A stretch of 64,000 nucleotides of DNA from Chalara sp. BL73 (taxonomy: Eukaryota; Ascomycota; Leotiomycetes; Helotiales): the NCBI GenBank assembly GCA_918026815.1, contig CAKJVC010000065.1, positions 310,001 to 374,000 of the forward strand, in the 5' to 3' direction. Made by a program: the position numbers and the translations under genes. The notes below the pieces were generated by a model that saw nothing but the letters and a program-made list of their open reading frames with translations, was not told the origin of the DNA and did not search any database. Position 1 is the first letter of the stretch; every line of letters starts with the position of its first letter. This document shows positions 32,349 through 44,482 of the stretch, one piece after another.

Positions 32349-32909
32349 TGTAAGTGTCCGTAGTCGTGCTTGTCCAGGTTCGATTCCCAATAGTAATGAT
32401 ACCGTGAGATGCCCACTCGGATTTCAGTCGATGCGTCGTAATGTATTTGTTATGTGGTTGTTGGTAAGTAGAATGTAGTAAATTGTTCATGGTTGTTGCT
32501 GCTACTACAATGCGCTCTTTTATATGCTACAGGTGGGTTATTGACCAGAATCCTTTATTCACTCCTCCATTCACTCCCCTATTCACTCCCCTTTTCACTC
32601 AGGACCTAACATACCAACAATTAAAGTTGCCGGAGACGCCTCGTTTCGCGGCGAGTGAGGTAGAAAGTCACGTCTAGCTCGATATATTCATGAACGAGGA
32701 CGGGAAAGAGGGTGAATCAACTACGGAAAACCGGCTCCAACTTTGCCTCGGCAAAATAGAGGCGCAAGCGGACTTGTATTGCAAAATAAATAAACCAAGG
32801 GGGAACGCCTCGTCGAAGTAGCGGCATGACGGACGAGGCAGGGTGATGCCGGCTTCCCAACAACCGACGAACCTATCGGACACAAAGCTTCACTAACGCG
32901 CCTAGCAGA
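32349..32909. other. Intergenic with a short cactccc tandem
   Basis: 32558-32600 contains three to four imperfect copies of ttcactcccct. Otherwise nothing is recognised. This segment probably contains the promoter of the minus-strand APH gene. Confidence 0.4.
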
Positions 32910-33116
32910 TGTCACGATCCCAATACAGGCGCAAGTGATAGCTGTTTGTAAGGTCTCAATACGAGTATTCTAAACTAAAGAGAAAAGGTGTAACTACTGC
33001 TAGAACTGCCCTCATATAACCATGGCCAGTTCCAGGGTCCTAGCTAAGCGAACCAATAAGCGTTCGCGCCTGTGGCGCGACATGGCCAAGCGCACATGAT
33101 TTATAGGACCGTGACA
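32910..33116 (-). mobile_element. Complete solo LTR, family A, with target duplication GCAGA
   Basis: 207 bp from TGTCACGATCCC to TAGGACCGTGACA, flanked by GCAGA at 32905-32909 and 33117-33121. This copy defines the full ends of family A. Confidence 0.88.
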
Positions 33117-33877
33117 GCAGAGGGCTTTCATAGCCAAATGTCGTTGTGTATCTGTATCTGCAGAATATTCCCAATAGGCGCCCAGTAGGTGCCTAGTAGA
33201 TGTCTAAAAAGTGCATAAAACGTTTATGGCAAAGGATGATTAGTGGTTTCGGGCAAAGCTGTTGTGTAACTTTCAACCCACAAATGTCAGCCGACCAGCA
33301 ACGGGGCATTCCTGTCACATCCGCATCCCAGTACACAGCCTGCAGCTTGCCGAAGGCCAACAAATCATGCATCCACTGTCAATCTCCTTTTGTTTCTCTT
33401 CTTTGTTTTCCTTTTCGTTTGTACTCTTGCAAAGATCACCGTACTCAGCAGTTCATCTTTTCTTTCCGGGGGTTGGTTCGGCGGGTCCCAGCCAACTATA
33501 AATGCATCTGTTTGTACGTAGATTAGCTATTGAATGGGGACAGGTCATGTGACACCGTCACATGACCCAGGAAGGGGCATATCCTCATTCCTCCATTCAA
33601 CCTTCAACAATTAATCACATTCAACCTAAGCAATCCACGTAAAGACGTGGTGTTGCCACAGGTAGAGTGATCCGACAGCATCTTTATATACATACATCTC
33701 TATTAATCCCAAGCCCTTTTCAAGATATTATAGTTGCATTGCCCCTCCTTATAACCAAAGCGCGTGGAAAAGTGCAAAACCATTCATGGCCTCTGGAATT
33801 CAGGTCTTGATTGACCCGGGGGAACGCAGCGTATGCGATGCCAGTCAAATAAAAGACGCAATTGAGTATGTGCAGTG
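33117..33877. other. Intergenic, no gene recognised
   Basis: It contains a run of related tagtaggtgcctag units near 33170-33200 and short ORFs with no similarity. It ends at the E-family repeat. Confidence 0.35.
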
Positions 33878-34109
33878 TATCTGTTGGTATGAGTGAATAG
33901 AACCTGCGACGCACGGACCATATGGATGTATTATAGCTCTCGTACGTAGATTAGCACTTAGAATGAACAGAAACAAGTCAACTACCTGCAATGAGCAGAA
34001 TAGCACTGCGCTGAGATTGCGGTGCTACGTGCCCCGTGGGTAACCGACTTAAGCAATTGCAAGTCATCATACGAAGAAGTATCACAGAAAGTGATACAAA
34101 CAGTTCCAC
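33878..34109 (-). repeat. Repeat family E (LTR-like), copy 2
   Basis: It runs from TGTTGGTATGAGTG to GTGATACAAACA, has LTR-type ends, and is the reverse complement of 28971-29202. No target duplication was found. Confidence 0.7.
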
Positions 34110-34483
34110 GACAGCCATGATTTTCGTCGTGTTGGCGCTGATGGGCGCCGTTTCAATCGTACCCCTCTTAACACGCCCCGTTAATTAGATGTTGTAGGGA
34201 TGTGTTTACCTTGACGTCCGACCAGCCTATAAAGAGGTCAGCCAATAGCCTGTTATCGCAAAGTTGCAAACCATGGATCACTCTTCGTGTGCACTGGTGG
34301 TCTATGCCAAAAAACCCAAACCACCCAAACCACCTCATTCTTCGTTCTGGCAATGTCCAGTGTGCAAAACCACGAATTCGTCGTCAATGGCAAGTTGTCT
34401 CTGTTGCGGATACGAAAGGCCCTAGATATTAGATCCTGCTTGGGGAAGACAGCAGCGGTCTGGAACACGCCTAGGCGGACGAA

Positions 34484-36561
34484 ATGGCAAAGGATGCGTT
34501 TCCAGCCGGTGAAAATTCACTACAACTGTCACCACATACTTGCAGCCACTGCAGTATTCCACTACAGTTTGCACCGTGCCTTCCAAAAGTCATATCGCAC
34601 GTTGCATTTCCCCAAAATTTGCGCCAGGCGCAGCGAGCGTCTAGAGATAAATGTGCGATTTTTCAAGAACTGCTACGCAACCACGATCGCCGAAACACTT
34701 GGCAGTTTTTAATTTCACATGCATTAAACAAAACAAGCTGCTGCAGTGGTGCCACTCAACGCCTAAGACATGTTCTCAGGAGTTTGAGCTCTAAGCCTTT
34801 TCAATTGATCTTGGTGGCGTATCCACTTAAAAACAGCTTTGGAACTACTTTACAGTCTTTTGCATACCTGGATAGCGGAGACGGTGGAACAGGGGAACGG
34901 TATAATGCATATACTTATTCTAGTCAGTGCCCGCAAGGACATAGAGCGTAAGCCATGCCTATATTGCCTATCGAAACTAACATCTAAAGCTAGATGATGT
35001 TGCTAAATCAATATTGCCTGCGATTGACATGCAGGTTAACCATGCACAAACAGTAGAGGATATTAAAAGTTGGTTATCGTCTTGCAGTTGTGGTTCGAAC
35101 ATGATGCAATCCAGACTTCTGTTACCTACCAGACTAGTTGACTTGGGCAATATCGCAATCCCGAAAACGTTTACTGTGACAAAAACGCAGGATTTACCTA
35201 CTATTCCGTACGTCTGTCTATCTTACTGTTGGGGAGGACGTCAAAGCCTCTGCTGTTCGTCTCAAATGTTCGATAACACTGGCAATTGGACATGTTCAAC
35301 CAGTCAGCTCCCGTCAACTTTCAAAGACGCTTTTGAGGTCACCCACCAATTAGGATTTCGATATCTGTGGATTGACAGCCTATGCATTGCCCAAGATGAT
35401 GACGAAGAACTCGAGAGAGAAATTCTGCATATGCCCCAAATATACAAGAATGCTACTGTGATGATTTGTGCATCGGTGGCGAAGTCGAGCCAGGACGGAT
35501 TTTTATACCCAAGAGATGACTACAGCGAGCTCCAGGTGTCTATTGACATTGGTGCAGCACAACATGGCACAATTTATTTTGACAAGCATATTTGGTGGTT
35601 GCCACCATCACAAGAATGCCTAGGGACACGTGCCTGGGCATTCCAGGAACGATTGTTATCGCCAAGGATATTGGAGTACGGATGGAGGACTGTACGCTGG
35701 AGTTGCTGGTGTCACAGTAGCTACAGTGGCAATCAAGATCTTCAGTTAGCCGATGCGAACCTTGGATTCAGTGGCTGCGCCTCTTACAATCTTTTCTTAT
35801 ACCTCAATCCCCTGGGTATCCGAAAGCTTCCAGCATCCCGAGATGACCTTTTTGAGTCCTGGGCATCAATTGTGAGACGGTATACAACCCTCGACTTATC
35901 GTTCGCACATGATCGCCTCGCAGCTATTGGGGGTATAGCACAATACCTGCAAGAAAGAACCGGAATACGATATCTTGCTGGCTTATGGGAATATGATAGA
36001 CTCCCGTCGCTTCTCCAATGGAAGGTAACATGTCCGTCAGGAGAGTTACTCCCTCGCCCCAAGGAGGTTCGAACACCTTCATGGTCTTGGGCTGGCCTTG
36101 ATAACTGCGTTACCATGCATTATAGTGAGGGAGTTGTTGACAACTTCGAGATACTGAAGGTAGATCTCGTCGGAGGATTCGGAAGGAAGGCTTACGGATC
36201 AATGGATCTCAAGGCTCCTACCAAAACTGGGGATTGGTGGCACGAAGACCTGGCCGTGCACATAGTGACAATGTGCGAGGATGAAAGTGCTTTTATAGAG
36301 ACAATTGAAGATCTGTCTGTCTGGCCAGATTGCCTTGATGAGATGGTCTCAGTTGAGGGCCATGCAGCAACAATTATACAGGCCAACTTCAAATTTGTAG
36401 CCATCGGTAGGGTAAAATGGGATAAAAAGCTGATACGAGGACTTATTTTGAGGTGGGAGGAGACCTGCAAGGCTTATGTTCGGCTAGGATTGTTCCAAGC
36501 CTTTGATGCCGGGTCGTTCGCTCTACAGGACTGGAATATTGAAACTGTTAGGATCTGCTGA
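34484..36561 (+). CDS. HET-domain protein, two exons, about 668 aa
   Basis: Exon 1 (34484-34922) encodes the N-terminal Cys-rich start seen in this HET subfamily (HTCSHCSIPLQF, then KCAIFQELL). Exon 2 starts at 34994 after an intron with a CTAAC branch at about 34977 and a CTAG acceptor. The donor GTCAGT at 34923 keeps the frame, but a GTAAGC at 34948 is an alternative that would not. The HET domain follows: VCLSYCWGG, YLWIDSLCIAQDD, KNATVMICAS, GTRAWAFQERLLSPRIL. Then come the usual C-terminal blocks (AAIGGIAQYL, YLAGLWEYDRL, TPSWSWAGL). The protein is full length for the family, so it is probably a functional cell-death effector. A fragment of a relative is preserved at 23402-23514. Confidence 0.88.
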
Positions 36562-37125
36562 ATTGTATATATTCTATGGTTATGAAAGACTTTTGCCATC
36601 GTGGCTCATTGCATGTTTGATTCATAGTAGGCATCAATCTCAGTGTAATAAATACTTCGGCAAATATCTGGGATACCACCACTTTATTTGGACGCTTTCT
36701 CAACGTACCACTTTTTTAAAACAGTAGTATATAAGATAGCTTCCAAAAATGGTGGTATCCCAGAAATACACATGTTTACCGCCTATCTTTCTGGAATACC
36801 ATTCATTTTACGTGATCGATTGGTAATAGAAAGTATCACCCCGCAATGCCTGCGCCACAATAGCCCAGTGAAAGCACTAGTATGGTGATATTTAGTGATA
36901 TTGTGGCTTGAGTCATATGAGATCGACTTTTTGATACTACACTAGTATTAATATGAAATTTTGATTTCATATTATATTGGCAATATACTATAATATCATG
37001 CCAAGGCTGAAATGCGGCTCTGCAGCTAAAACGTACTTAAATTGCCGAGGATTTTCTGCTCTTTGTCACGGTACACGTGACCTATATATAACGGAATAAG
37101 GAAATGACTTCTTGCTCAATTCTAG

Positions 37126-37190
37126 TACCTTTTTGGCCCTTTGGCGCAGCGGTAAAGCCTATTTCTATTGCTGTCGTTACAGTATTAGAA
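37126..37190 (+). repeat. Possible tRNA-like / SINE-like repeat, copy 2
   Basis: Shares cctttttggcc, gcgcagcggtaaag and gtcgt with 15958-16030. tttggcgcagcggt resembles an internal A-box of a tRNA gene. A complete cloverleaf is not visible. Confidence 0.25.
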
Positions 37191-37261
37191 AAGCAAATCT
37201 AGATGAAATCTCTCGAGATAGTTCATTACGTATTACTAATTAGGAATAGCTTCATTTTAGG

Positions 37262-37415
37262 TCGATATCGTAGTATATCACAGTGTAGTATGATATAATA
37301 TGATATTGCAAATTTGGCCGTGATACGTATACAATTTTCAAATCTCATATTGCGTGGTGTATAGTATTTGATTTTAGGGGTCAATATATCGTGATATCAC
37401 TAGTGCTTTCACTGC
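37262..37415 (+). repeat. AT-rich repeat family G, copy 1
   Basis: Reverse-complement match with 57985-58110: shared ccgtgatacgtat, caaatctcatattg and gtcaatatatcgtgata. The copies are strongly AT-biased, so RIP-like decay is likely. Confidence 0.55.
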
Positions 37416-38449
37416 AATAGCCACTTCAAGAGTTCTTCCCAGATTAAAGGTACCGTGGTGAGCTAGTTAAAACTTTATACATAATTTTATTTACTATTAT
37501 TGCAAAGGTACGTTGCCAACTGGTCTTGTAGCATGATATACCGTGGCTGGCGAAGGATTGGTTGGTCTGACGTATTTCATGCCTCTCAACGTACCTATCA
37601 CGAAAGCACTATGACTACAGCTCTGAGAATTGTACCTTTGACTCCTCATGAGCAAACTGCAGTTACAGAATGCATAAAATCGGTGGATAAAGCGCCACTA
37701 CAAGCAGGATCGGATTCAGAAGTCGATCTCCAAGGGCTGAATAGTGTATTTCATAGCTTTGTTACACAATTCGAGCCATGGGCAAAGGTGAAAATCAACT
37801 AAACTTGGTCTACAGCACTAACTAATATACATTCCTTGCACAGCTCGGCAATAGGCCTCCAAACTTACAGCACTACAAATCACGACGCCTAGAGTCTTAA
37901 CAGTCCCGAACAAAATAGTGTTGATCCCGTTTGCCTTCGACCCCACCAACCTACCATCGCAAAGCAAAAAACTTAGATACAAGATAATATGTGTACCTCA
38001 CAGAGAACGTGTTATTGGGACCTGGTCTTCGATGCCTTGCGATTCTGGCTCAAGAAAGGGATGGAGTGCGCGTGGCTGTGACTTTCCTGTGAGTTGATAT
38101 TGATTTGGTTTGAGGAGAGGGGACTGGCATTGCGTTTCCCCACGGATCGATTGGGCCCGGAAAAGGAATAAACATAGCGTTATTCCAGGGATTGATTAAT
38201 TGAAGATAGAAGCAGGATCAAAAATACTTTTCGCCATGGATCGATACTTTCATTTGTCCACGAAATTTCAGGTTCTTGAACAGCCGGAGATTCTAATTGG
38301 CCCTCGTCTATTAGTAGACCGTGTGAAAAGTGCTCACGTACTAATTAGCCATCATCCTGAGCTAAAACAATATAGTTCTAGGCATTATTCATATCCTTAG
38401 ACCCCATAGCCAGGTTATCAGGGCTAGATTGTAGCAGTAACGCTTACAC

Positions 38450-38610
38450 TAGCCCCTAGCCAGCCTCCTATATATAAAGCACTGCTTTCCTCCCCTTCTT
38501 CTGTCTGTAGTTTGTTCTCTTGGTTATAACAATTGACAGTCATTCACACCTTTGAGTGCTTCTCCCTGAGATCTACGGATCGAGATCCCTGTTCGCCTTA
38601 AGTTGTTATA
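38450..38610 (+). repeat. LTR-B, 3' three quarters
   Basis: From cctatatataaagcactgc to gatccctgttcgcctta and gttgttata. The 5' end is missing or too diverged to place (about 38390-38450). Confidence 0.65.
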
Positions 38611-41358
38611 TAGAGTGCTTTTCTGTTCTCGCGGTAATTGGTCGCTCGGTATCCGTGTTAAGACTATTTCGGCATTGATACTCGCATTTGGACGTTTGCG
38701 ACGTAGAAAAGCCGATGACTTCTTTCCTGCCAGCGCAGGCTGGACAAGCTCCCGAAAACGATCCATTATTTCTTTTTGCCTTGCGTTCGGCCGGGTTCCT
38801 TTTTTTCTCCAGTAGTAAACTCAAGCTTCACTAATTGTTTTCCAAACTGTTCGTGTTCATTTTAAAGGCCGCTCGAGCGAAACGCGGGAAAGTGTAACAT
38901 CGTTTTCTCGAAGTCGCTTTTGCTTCTCAACCTGCGCGAGGCTTCATCTGGGGGAAATCTTGAGTTCGTAAACGCTTCTTTTTAGGTTATTTAGTTAACA
39001 GGTTTTCGAGGTCTCGAATACGCCTTCTTGACTTAACGGCTTTTTCGTGGACTTGTTGAGAATTCGAAAGATTCTTCGCCATGTTAGATCATTAGCACTA
39101 ACGAAAGATAGCGCACATATGCCTTTGCCTTATTAAGTATAAAGCTTGCTGTTCAGTATCCGTCCGAAGTTTAGAGCCTTCCTCAACCGCTGCTCGTATG
39201 CGATCGCTGCGTCGCATGGCTTTGCTGATAGCCTGCACTGTGAAAGTCAGAATAATCATGCAGTATGACAAAAGTCGCAACGACATACCTTTTTTCGTCT
39301 GGGGTGGCATACGCCGTCTCTTCTGAGCGGTTAGAGGTACCGAACTACCGGTCATGCTGGCTGGAATCGTAGGATCGAAACGCTTATATGTTGCCACCGA
39401 GTTTAAAGTGGAGGGTTGGCTAAGGAAAACGCCAAGCAAGAGAAACGCGCTAGTCCAGATACGTTGCTGCCACCGCCTGCCTCTCATAATTATGGATCTA
39501 CGAAGGTACTTGTACCTGATCCACATAACGGGCCGGCCCGCAAGTCTAAATGATAAGCTAGGACCTAATAGTCGACTGATTATCATTATTAGAATAATGC
39601 ATTTAGATTCAGAGTTTATCACTGTAACAATATACTGGTGCCAATGCGTTGGTTGCATCAATATCACGAAGCCACAGATTACTTCATATAGACGAAAAAT
39701 GATCTTTTTGTTTGTCTTTTGAAATCGAAAGGCCTTTTAGAGTTTTGCATACTTCTGCTTTGACTTGTCGCGCTAAGTCTTGTATATAGAACCACTAATA
39801 GTTATTCGATCAAGCCTTTACATGTAATCTAGATGCGTTTAGCACAATATGAATGCCGGTACAGTTGTACTGAAATGGCGTGCTGGGACTTTTCATCGCG
39901 TTGTGAGTCACGTGTTTGACCCCGAGTAAGCGTTTGCTCTGGTTCCCTACAGGCCTCGGCTTCCAATAAATAATCCTCACTTATATGCTCCTATCCTAAA
40001 CCTTACAACAACTCTACTACAACTACAACCACAACTACAGCTATTGCAAGGATCCGAATCTCCTATATTCGATTCTTACCCTCCTAGATCCTTTCGCAAG
40101 ATCCAACTGACGGTTCACCTTTAAGGCAGTTTTCGAACATCATACCCCTCCTCTCTGCTTCGAACCTTTCAATACCACGTCGAATACACATGAAGCAAGG
40201 CAGTCAATAGGCTTTCAGCGTAAGGAAATTAATAGTATTCCCTTCTGAAAGTATCCGCTCTGCTGACGTTGTATAGATTTCCAGATATGCTTTCTCACCT
40301 TAGACTTCCTTCGGACCTCGAGCCAAATTAATTCGCCATACATTCCGGCGAGTATCAGGTCTTTAGTATACAAGAACCGAAAGCATCTATTTCTAAAAAG
40401 CATCTCCGTGTTGTTGACACTGTGTAGTTCTTTGCTCGGCTTTTCCTTTCGCCTTTGAATCATAGGCTCTCCGAATAACCTTTCGCTTTTTCAAAGCAGA
40501 ATAAGCTAAGTTGCCTCCTTCTTTCGTTCATATTGCCGCTTGCCGAGCCTAAACATGGTTTCACTTTCTTTCGACATGCTTTCGACAATCGAAATATAGG
40601 TCGGCGGCGTAAGGTCAAGCTGTGGTGTGGCAAGGCTGCGACGTAGGAATTACATGTAGATTGAAGTCCTCTCCTCTTTTGATCCTTATTGCTAGCTGTT
40701 ACGCTTAGGTACCTTCGAATCTCGACCCTCATTCTTATGCTCACAACCTTTCTTCATCAATTGAAAGCATCCTTTCCCCTAATGGTAGTTTCAGTACGTT
40801 GACGCAGTGCATGCCTCTAGGTTGCCTAAGCTTAGTGTTTCGGCGCTGAGTTGTAGAAATGTCCCATAGTTGCAGAGATTTTCTACTTGTAACCTACCCT
40901 CGGGCGGTTATACGGGAAAGTACACCACTTGTTAGTCTGTACAGTGCTTGCGCACTGTACCCAGCTTAGAGCAGCCCAACGTGTTGTCTGTGATAGCAGA
41001 GTTGAAGTTGCCCGACTCACAATCGCGCAATTGTCCCATACTTACACTAAGAGCCTTCCCCCTAAAAGTAGGAGTTCCAAATTAACCACTTCTAGCCCTT
41101 TAGGAATCTGAGAAGAGTGCAAGTAAAACCAAAAATGGGATGAGAATACAGGCAGTAATTTGTGCCGTGGTATTGCCGTAGACATCACTTTACACGGCCT
41201 GGCCGCCACGTGAACGTGCACGTAGCTCGAATTGCCCCGCATCCGACCGAACTAAATTTGATTCCGCAGTACGATACAAGAACTTGTGTCTCTTATGAAC
41301 GCCAGGAAACATTTCGAAAAGCATCTCTCCCAAACTTCCCCCTCTCCCCCTATCCTCC
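38611..41358. other. Gene-free stretch with decayed coding relics
   Basis: On the minus strand, 39080-38600 reads in broken frames as a basic, helical sequence (MAKNLSNSQQVHEKAVKSRR, later MDRFRELVQPALAGKKSSAF). 40744-40215 reads as two overlapping frames with basic stretches such as NMNERRRQL and LKKRKVIRRAY. Both look like transposase or other mobile-element relics, but I cannot assign a family. 39985-40050 has a tract of caactac repeats. Nothing intact is seen. Confidence 0.35.
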
Positions 41359-41733
41359 CTACGCAGAATCAACCCTGAAACTCATCCACCCGGCTCCTGA
41401 TGCCGCTCCGGTGGCACACCCTGAACTTCCATCCCCTTTTACCTCATCAGGCGTGCTGTCCGAGCACGCCGTATCGTCAAAAAGCCGCAACACCACACCG
41501 GGACTTGTGCTTGCGACTTTGGCGCTGAATGCCCCGGGGGCTTTGTACTCGCCGTCCGGGAAGAGGTTGACTCTCTGGCAGCCGGCGCCGGGCGAGGAGG
41601 TGTAAGAGACGTCTGCCTTGGCGTTGGACAGGCAGGTGGTGTTGCTGTGGTAGAGGGCGATGGAGATGGATTGTGCGGAGGCGGCGGCCGCGAGGAGAGC
41701 GAAAGCCGTCAGGCTCAGAAACTTAGGATACAT
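41359..41733 (-). CDS. Small secreted cysteine-containing protein, 124 aa
   Basis: The open frame extends to 41868, but the start is placed at the ATG at 41733. There the protein begins MYPKFLSLTAFALLAAAASA, a textbook signal peptide with cleavage after Ala20. The mature region has four cysteines (NTTC, GAGC, DTAC, SGC) suited to two disulphides, and no membrane segment. Such proteins are common in ascomycete secretomes. Whether this is an effector or a structural protein cannot be told from sequence alone. Confidence 0.7.
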   Translation of the reverse strand: MYPKFLSLTAFALLAAAASAQSISIALYHSNTTCLSNAKADVSYTSSPGAGCQRVNLFPDGEYKAPGAFSAKVASTSPGVVLRLFDDTACSDSTPDEVKGDGSSGCATGAASGAGWMSFRVDSA

Positions 41734-42650
41734 ATTGTTGTATGATAAGTAGAGTTTGATGGGATGGTTTAACGAAGCAGGTGCGCCGCGTATCGAGAAT
41801 CTGTATCTGAGAAGGGTTTTTCTTGGGGTGATTACTGAAGCAAGACGACGGGCTGGTCGTGCGAACAAGCAAAGTTACAAGTTATAGGAGTAAAGGCTGG
41901 AAGCTTGAAGGGAAACTGCTCTTCCGCAATTCCAATTCATTAATATCTAAACCGTCGTTTCGCTAGGATGTCACACAGGCACTGCGCCCCTAGACATATT
42001 GGCACGACATTCCTACAGCCACCCTTAAAAAAGAACTGCTTTGTTGGTGTGCCTTGGCAAAGACCAGACCTCTCTCTTAGGCGCCACTAAGCACTGGTGA
42101 TACGAGTAGGATGGATTTGATGTACAGGCTAGTGCGGCGGCCACTATGCCACACAGCACCTTACTCAGAAACTGATTCGTTGATTTGAAGGAAGTTTATT
42201 TAAATAGGGAGCCTCAGCCACAGGATTCTTTAATTTGGTAGCGAGGCGAAGGAAAATCTGCGGAGGAATTTGTAACGTCAGTTTAATATTAGTATACAAT
42301 ACTTTGGCGCTTCAGCCTTAGCTTGTCACTACAGTAACGGAGAAAGGAGGATACTGCTGGGGTTTAAATCCTTGACTAGAAGCAGTTTGACCCGAATCCA
42401 AAATACCGGTGTATCCTCCATCCTCGATTTGGGTGACGAGATTGGCGAAATGACAGGGGGGAACACCGGGAGCGTTGCACTCGCGCCTCAGCCCTGTTAT
42501 GCTCTGCTGGTAATTCAACAAAATGAATGCGCCGTAGGCCAAATAAAAAGCTAATTCTATTATACGATTGCCGATACAGAACTGTAAGAAAATAACACAT
42601 CTCAAGTAACGCCCCTGCCTAGTCGTCGCCCCTAAAACACTGCATATCCT
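41734..42650. other. Intergenic; one doubtful minus-strand frame
   Basis: A 95-codon minus-strand frame (42605-42318) includes GLRRECNAPGVPPCHFANLV and ends VTVVTS. It is preceded by an acceptor-like ttttcttacag, so it could be a terminal exon of something, but no donor that keeps the frame was found. It is not called as a gene. Confidence 0.3.
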
Positions 42651-43397
42651 CTACGGTCCCAAAAAAGCAGCCATCTCTGTGCACACCTGAATATTTTCAC
42701 AGAAACGACCGCCTAGATCCTTGATAACCTCGCACCTTTCGTCCATCGTAAGCGAGTTTCGCAGGCCCAACCTTTTCGGATACAGCCCACCCCATCCCTG
42801 ACTCGTATCGAGCGTCCACACACCACCGCTCGCCGGAAAGCCCACCTCGAGGCTCACCTTCTTCGTCGGCTTCACACAATCATCAATAGCCTCGCACCAG
42901 TTGACGTGCTCGGGCCAATGTGGCGGCAGCTCCCAGAAACTCGCGCCGTGCATGCGCAGGCTCGTGCAGAATGCGTCTTCGTCCGCCGGTTTGAGCGCGC
43001 GGTCTGTATCCTGGAAGCGGTCGACACCTAGAGAAGACATCTCAACGGGCGTGAGCTCTTTGATCCACACCCCATTGTCCTGCCAGCAAGCGACCTTGCC
43101 GTAGTCGAGGCTGTAGCGCTTGCGCGGCTCGAATGGCTCAACTGGGGCGGGGAGATTAGGGCCGGGGATCTTGGGGGTGGGGCATTCGAAGTCGTCGTTC
43201 CAGGAATGAGATAAGGTGGGTGTTTGGTAGAAGGGAATGCCGTTTCGGTAGAGGTAGAAGGCGGCGGCGGCGAGGGAGAGGAGAGTGAGCATAGCGAGAA
43301 GGGGTTTAGAGGTGCGTGCCCGGCGAGATTTGGGATCCGGGGTAAGAAGTGCAGGCGTTTCGGCCTTGGTAGATCTCTCATCAAGAAAGGAAGCCAT
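42651..43397 (-). CDS. Type II membrane protein of unknown function, 248 aa
   Basis: Single-exon minus-strand gene from ATG 43397 to the stop at 42651. A basic cytoplasmic N-terminus (SRRARTSK) is followed by one hydrophobic segment at residues 32-50 and then an extracytoplasmic or lumenal domain of about 195 residues. That domain has several cysteines (ECPTPK, VACWQDN, FCTSLR, WCEAIDDC, RCEVIKD, FCENIQVC) and many tryptophans. The topology suggests a Golgi or plasma-membrane anchored protein. I do not recognise a catalytic motif. The frame is intact and codon usage looks like a conserved housekeeping-type ascomycete gene. Confidence 0.75.
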   Translation of the reverse strand: MASFLDERSTKAETPALLTPDPKSRRARTSKPLLAMLTLLSLAAAAFYLYRNGIPFYQTPTLSHSWNDDFECPTPKIPGPNLPAPVEPFEPRKRYSLDYGKVACWQDNGVWIKELTPVEMSSLGVDRFQDTDRALKPADEDAFCTSLRMHGASFWELPPHWPEHVNWCEAIDDCVKPTKKVSLEVGFPASGGVWTLDTSQGWGGLYPKRLGLRNSLTMDERCEVIKDLGGRFCENIQVCTEMAAFLGP

Positions 43398-43842
43398 GAT
43401 TGTTTACCGCGATGAGAATGATATTAAAGTGAGCGTTTGTGATTTGGATGTAAGGACCAATGTCCAGAGAAAGAAGTATATCTGGTAGCTGGAGATTTGG
43501 ATTTGTGGCTTACCTCCGTAGATGTTTGTGTGAAGCGACCGGGAAATAAATGCTGCTGCAGGTACTGTAAAGTGGGGTCTCCTGCCCCCTGACTGGCTTC
43601 GCCTCGCCGCAAACCAGACGGCGCCACCTTGAACGCTGCAGCTTGGCGCGCGGCTTGTATTAATGATCTTCAAACATATCACGCTCAACGGTTCGTCCAA
43701 TCACCAACGCCTTGTGTTGAGATGTTCTAATACGATATAGCCGACATCTATGCACAATATGTTCTTTCCAAATATGTGCAAGGCAAGGTTGGCGGGTAAA
43801 TGAACGGAGCCCATGTGTGATGCCAATCATAAAATATTCACC
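43398..43842. other. Intergenic
   Basis: Upstream region of the type II membrane protein gene. No other feature is recognised. Confidence 0.35.
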
Positions 43843-44480
43843 TCATCAGGTATCCGTGGCTGCCAATAGCAAACAGCGATGCCATAGGAGAAGTTCATCC
43901 AAAGATTAGTCAGTTGGTCGTCACCAACGGTTCCGACTCGGGCTTGTTGGGCCAAAACTATGAAGATAGTTTGAAAGGCGATGACGATGATTTTACCTTC
44001 ACGTTCAGCAATAACAGTAACGTCGACGCTAGTGGTCTCAGTAATGAGGACACTCTTGCGCCTTTGACGAATCTAGAATGGACCAACGATAGCAAGTACC
44101 GCAACGATTATATCAAGCAATTAAAGGAATGGGCCAATAAGGCGCCTGATATGCCAACATCGACTGCAGCTCCATCTCCTACGCCAACTGCAGCACCACC
44201 TTCCGGACCTAAAAATAACTTGCATTGCAACGATCTCGGGTCGAAGAAATACATGTCCTTCACCACTCTTGCAGGCAACATCCAGGCCTTTTGCGAAGAC
44301 CGTAGTCCAAGGCGGCCAAGACAAAAACTCCGACTCTGTTTTCCGCAACTACAACCACGGCGTAAGTCAATTCTCCCATTCTTGCGTGACACGAGCCAGC
44401 ACTAACAAGCAACTCAGGCTCTCGGCCTGAAGCTTGGTTATGGCATGGGTGATGATGGTAGGGAGTGGAGTGCCCATAGG
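43843..44480 (+). pseudogene. Fragment of a secreted-protein gene, truncated by LTR-F
   Basis: The plus strand reads YPWLPIANSDAIGEVHPKIS from about 43849, then a Thr/Pro-rich linker (STAAPSPTPTAAPPSG) and a domain with LHCNDLGSKKYMSFTTLAG, NIQAFCED. One base is missing near 44300, after which the sense continues in the next frame as VVQGGQDKNSDSVFRNYNHG up to a GTAAGT donor at about 44365. The sequence is cut about 70 bp beyond the following acceptor by an LTR-F copy at 44483. The Cys pattern and linker look like the C-terminal part of an extracellular fungal hydrolase, but the enzyme class is not certain. Confidence 0.5.
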
Positions 44481-44482
44481 CA

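Larger units (their letters stand above)
36562..38449. other. AT-rich gene-free stretch
   Basis: The 37262-37415 segment matches 57985-58110 (reverse) and, in its last part, 4890-4945. The match includes gtcaatatatcgtgatat and a gtgatacgtat region. A plus-strand frame at 37500-37802 (100 codons, possible ATG at 37614 giving MTTALRIVPLTPHEQ) has no recognisable features, and I doubt it is a gene. Confidence 0.4.

Noticed and set aside
34948..34989. 42-bp intron GTAAGC...AAAG in the HET gene
   Set aside because: The donor is attractive, but the join creates a stop. The 34923-34993 intron keeps the frame, so it was preferred, though RNA data would settle it.
39098..39667. 189-codon minus-strand frame
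   Set aside because: Low-complexity hydrophobic start, no similarity, surrounded by decayed sequence; likely chance.
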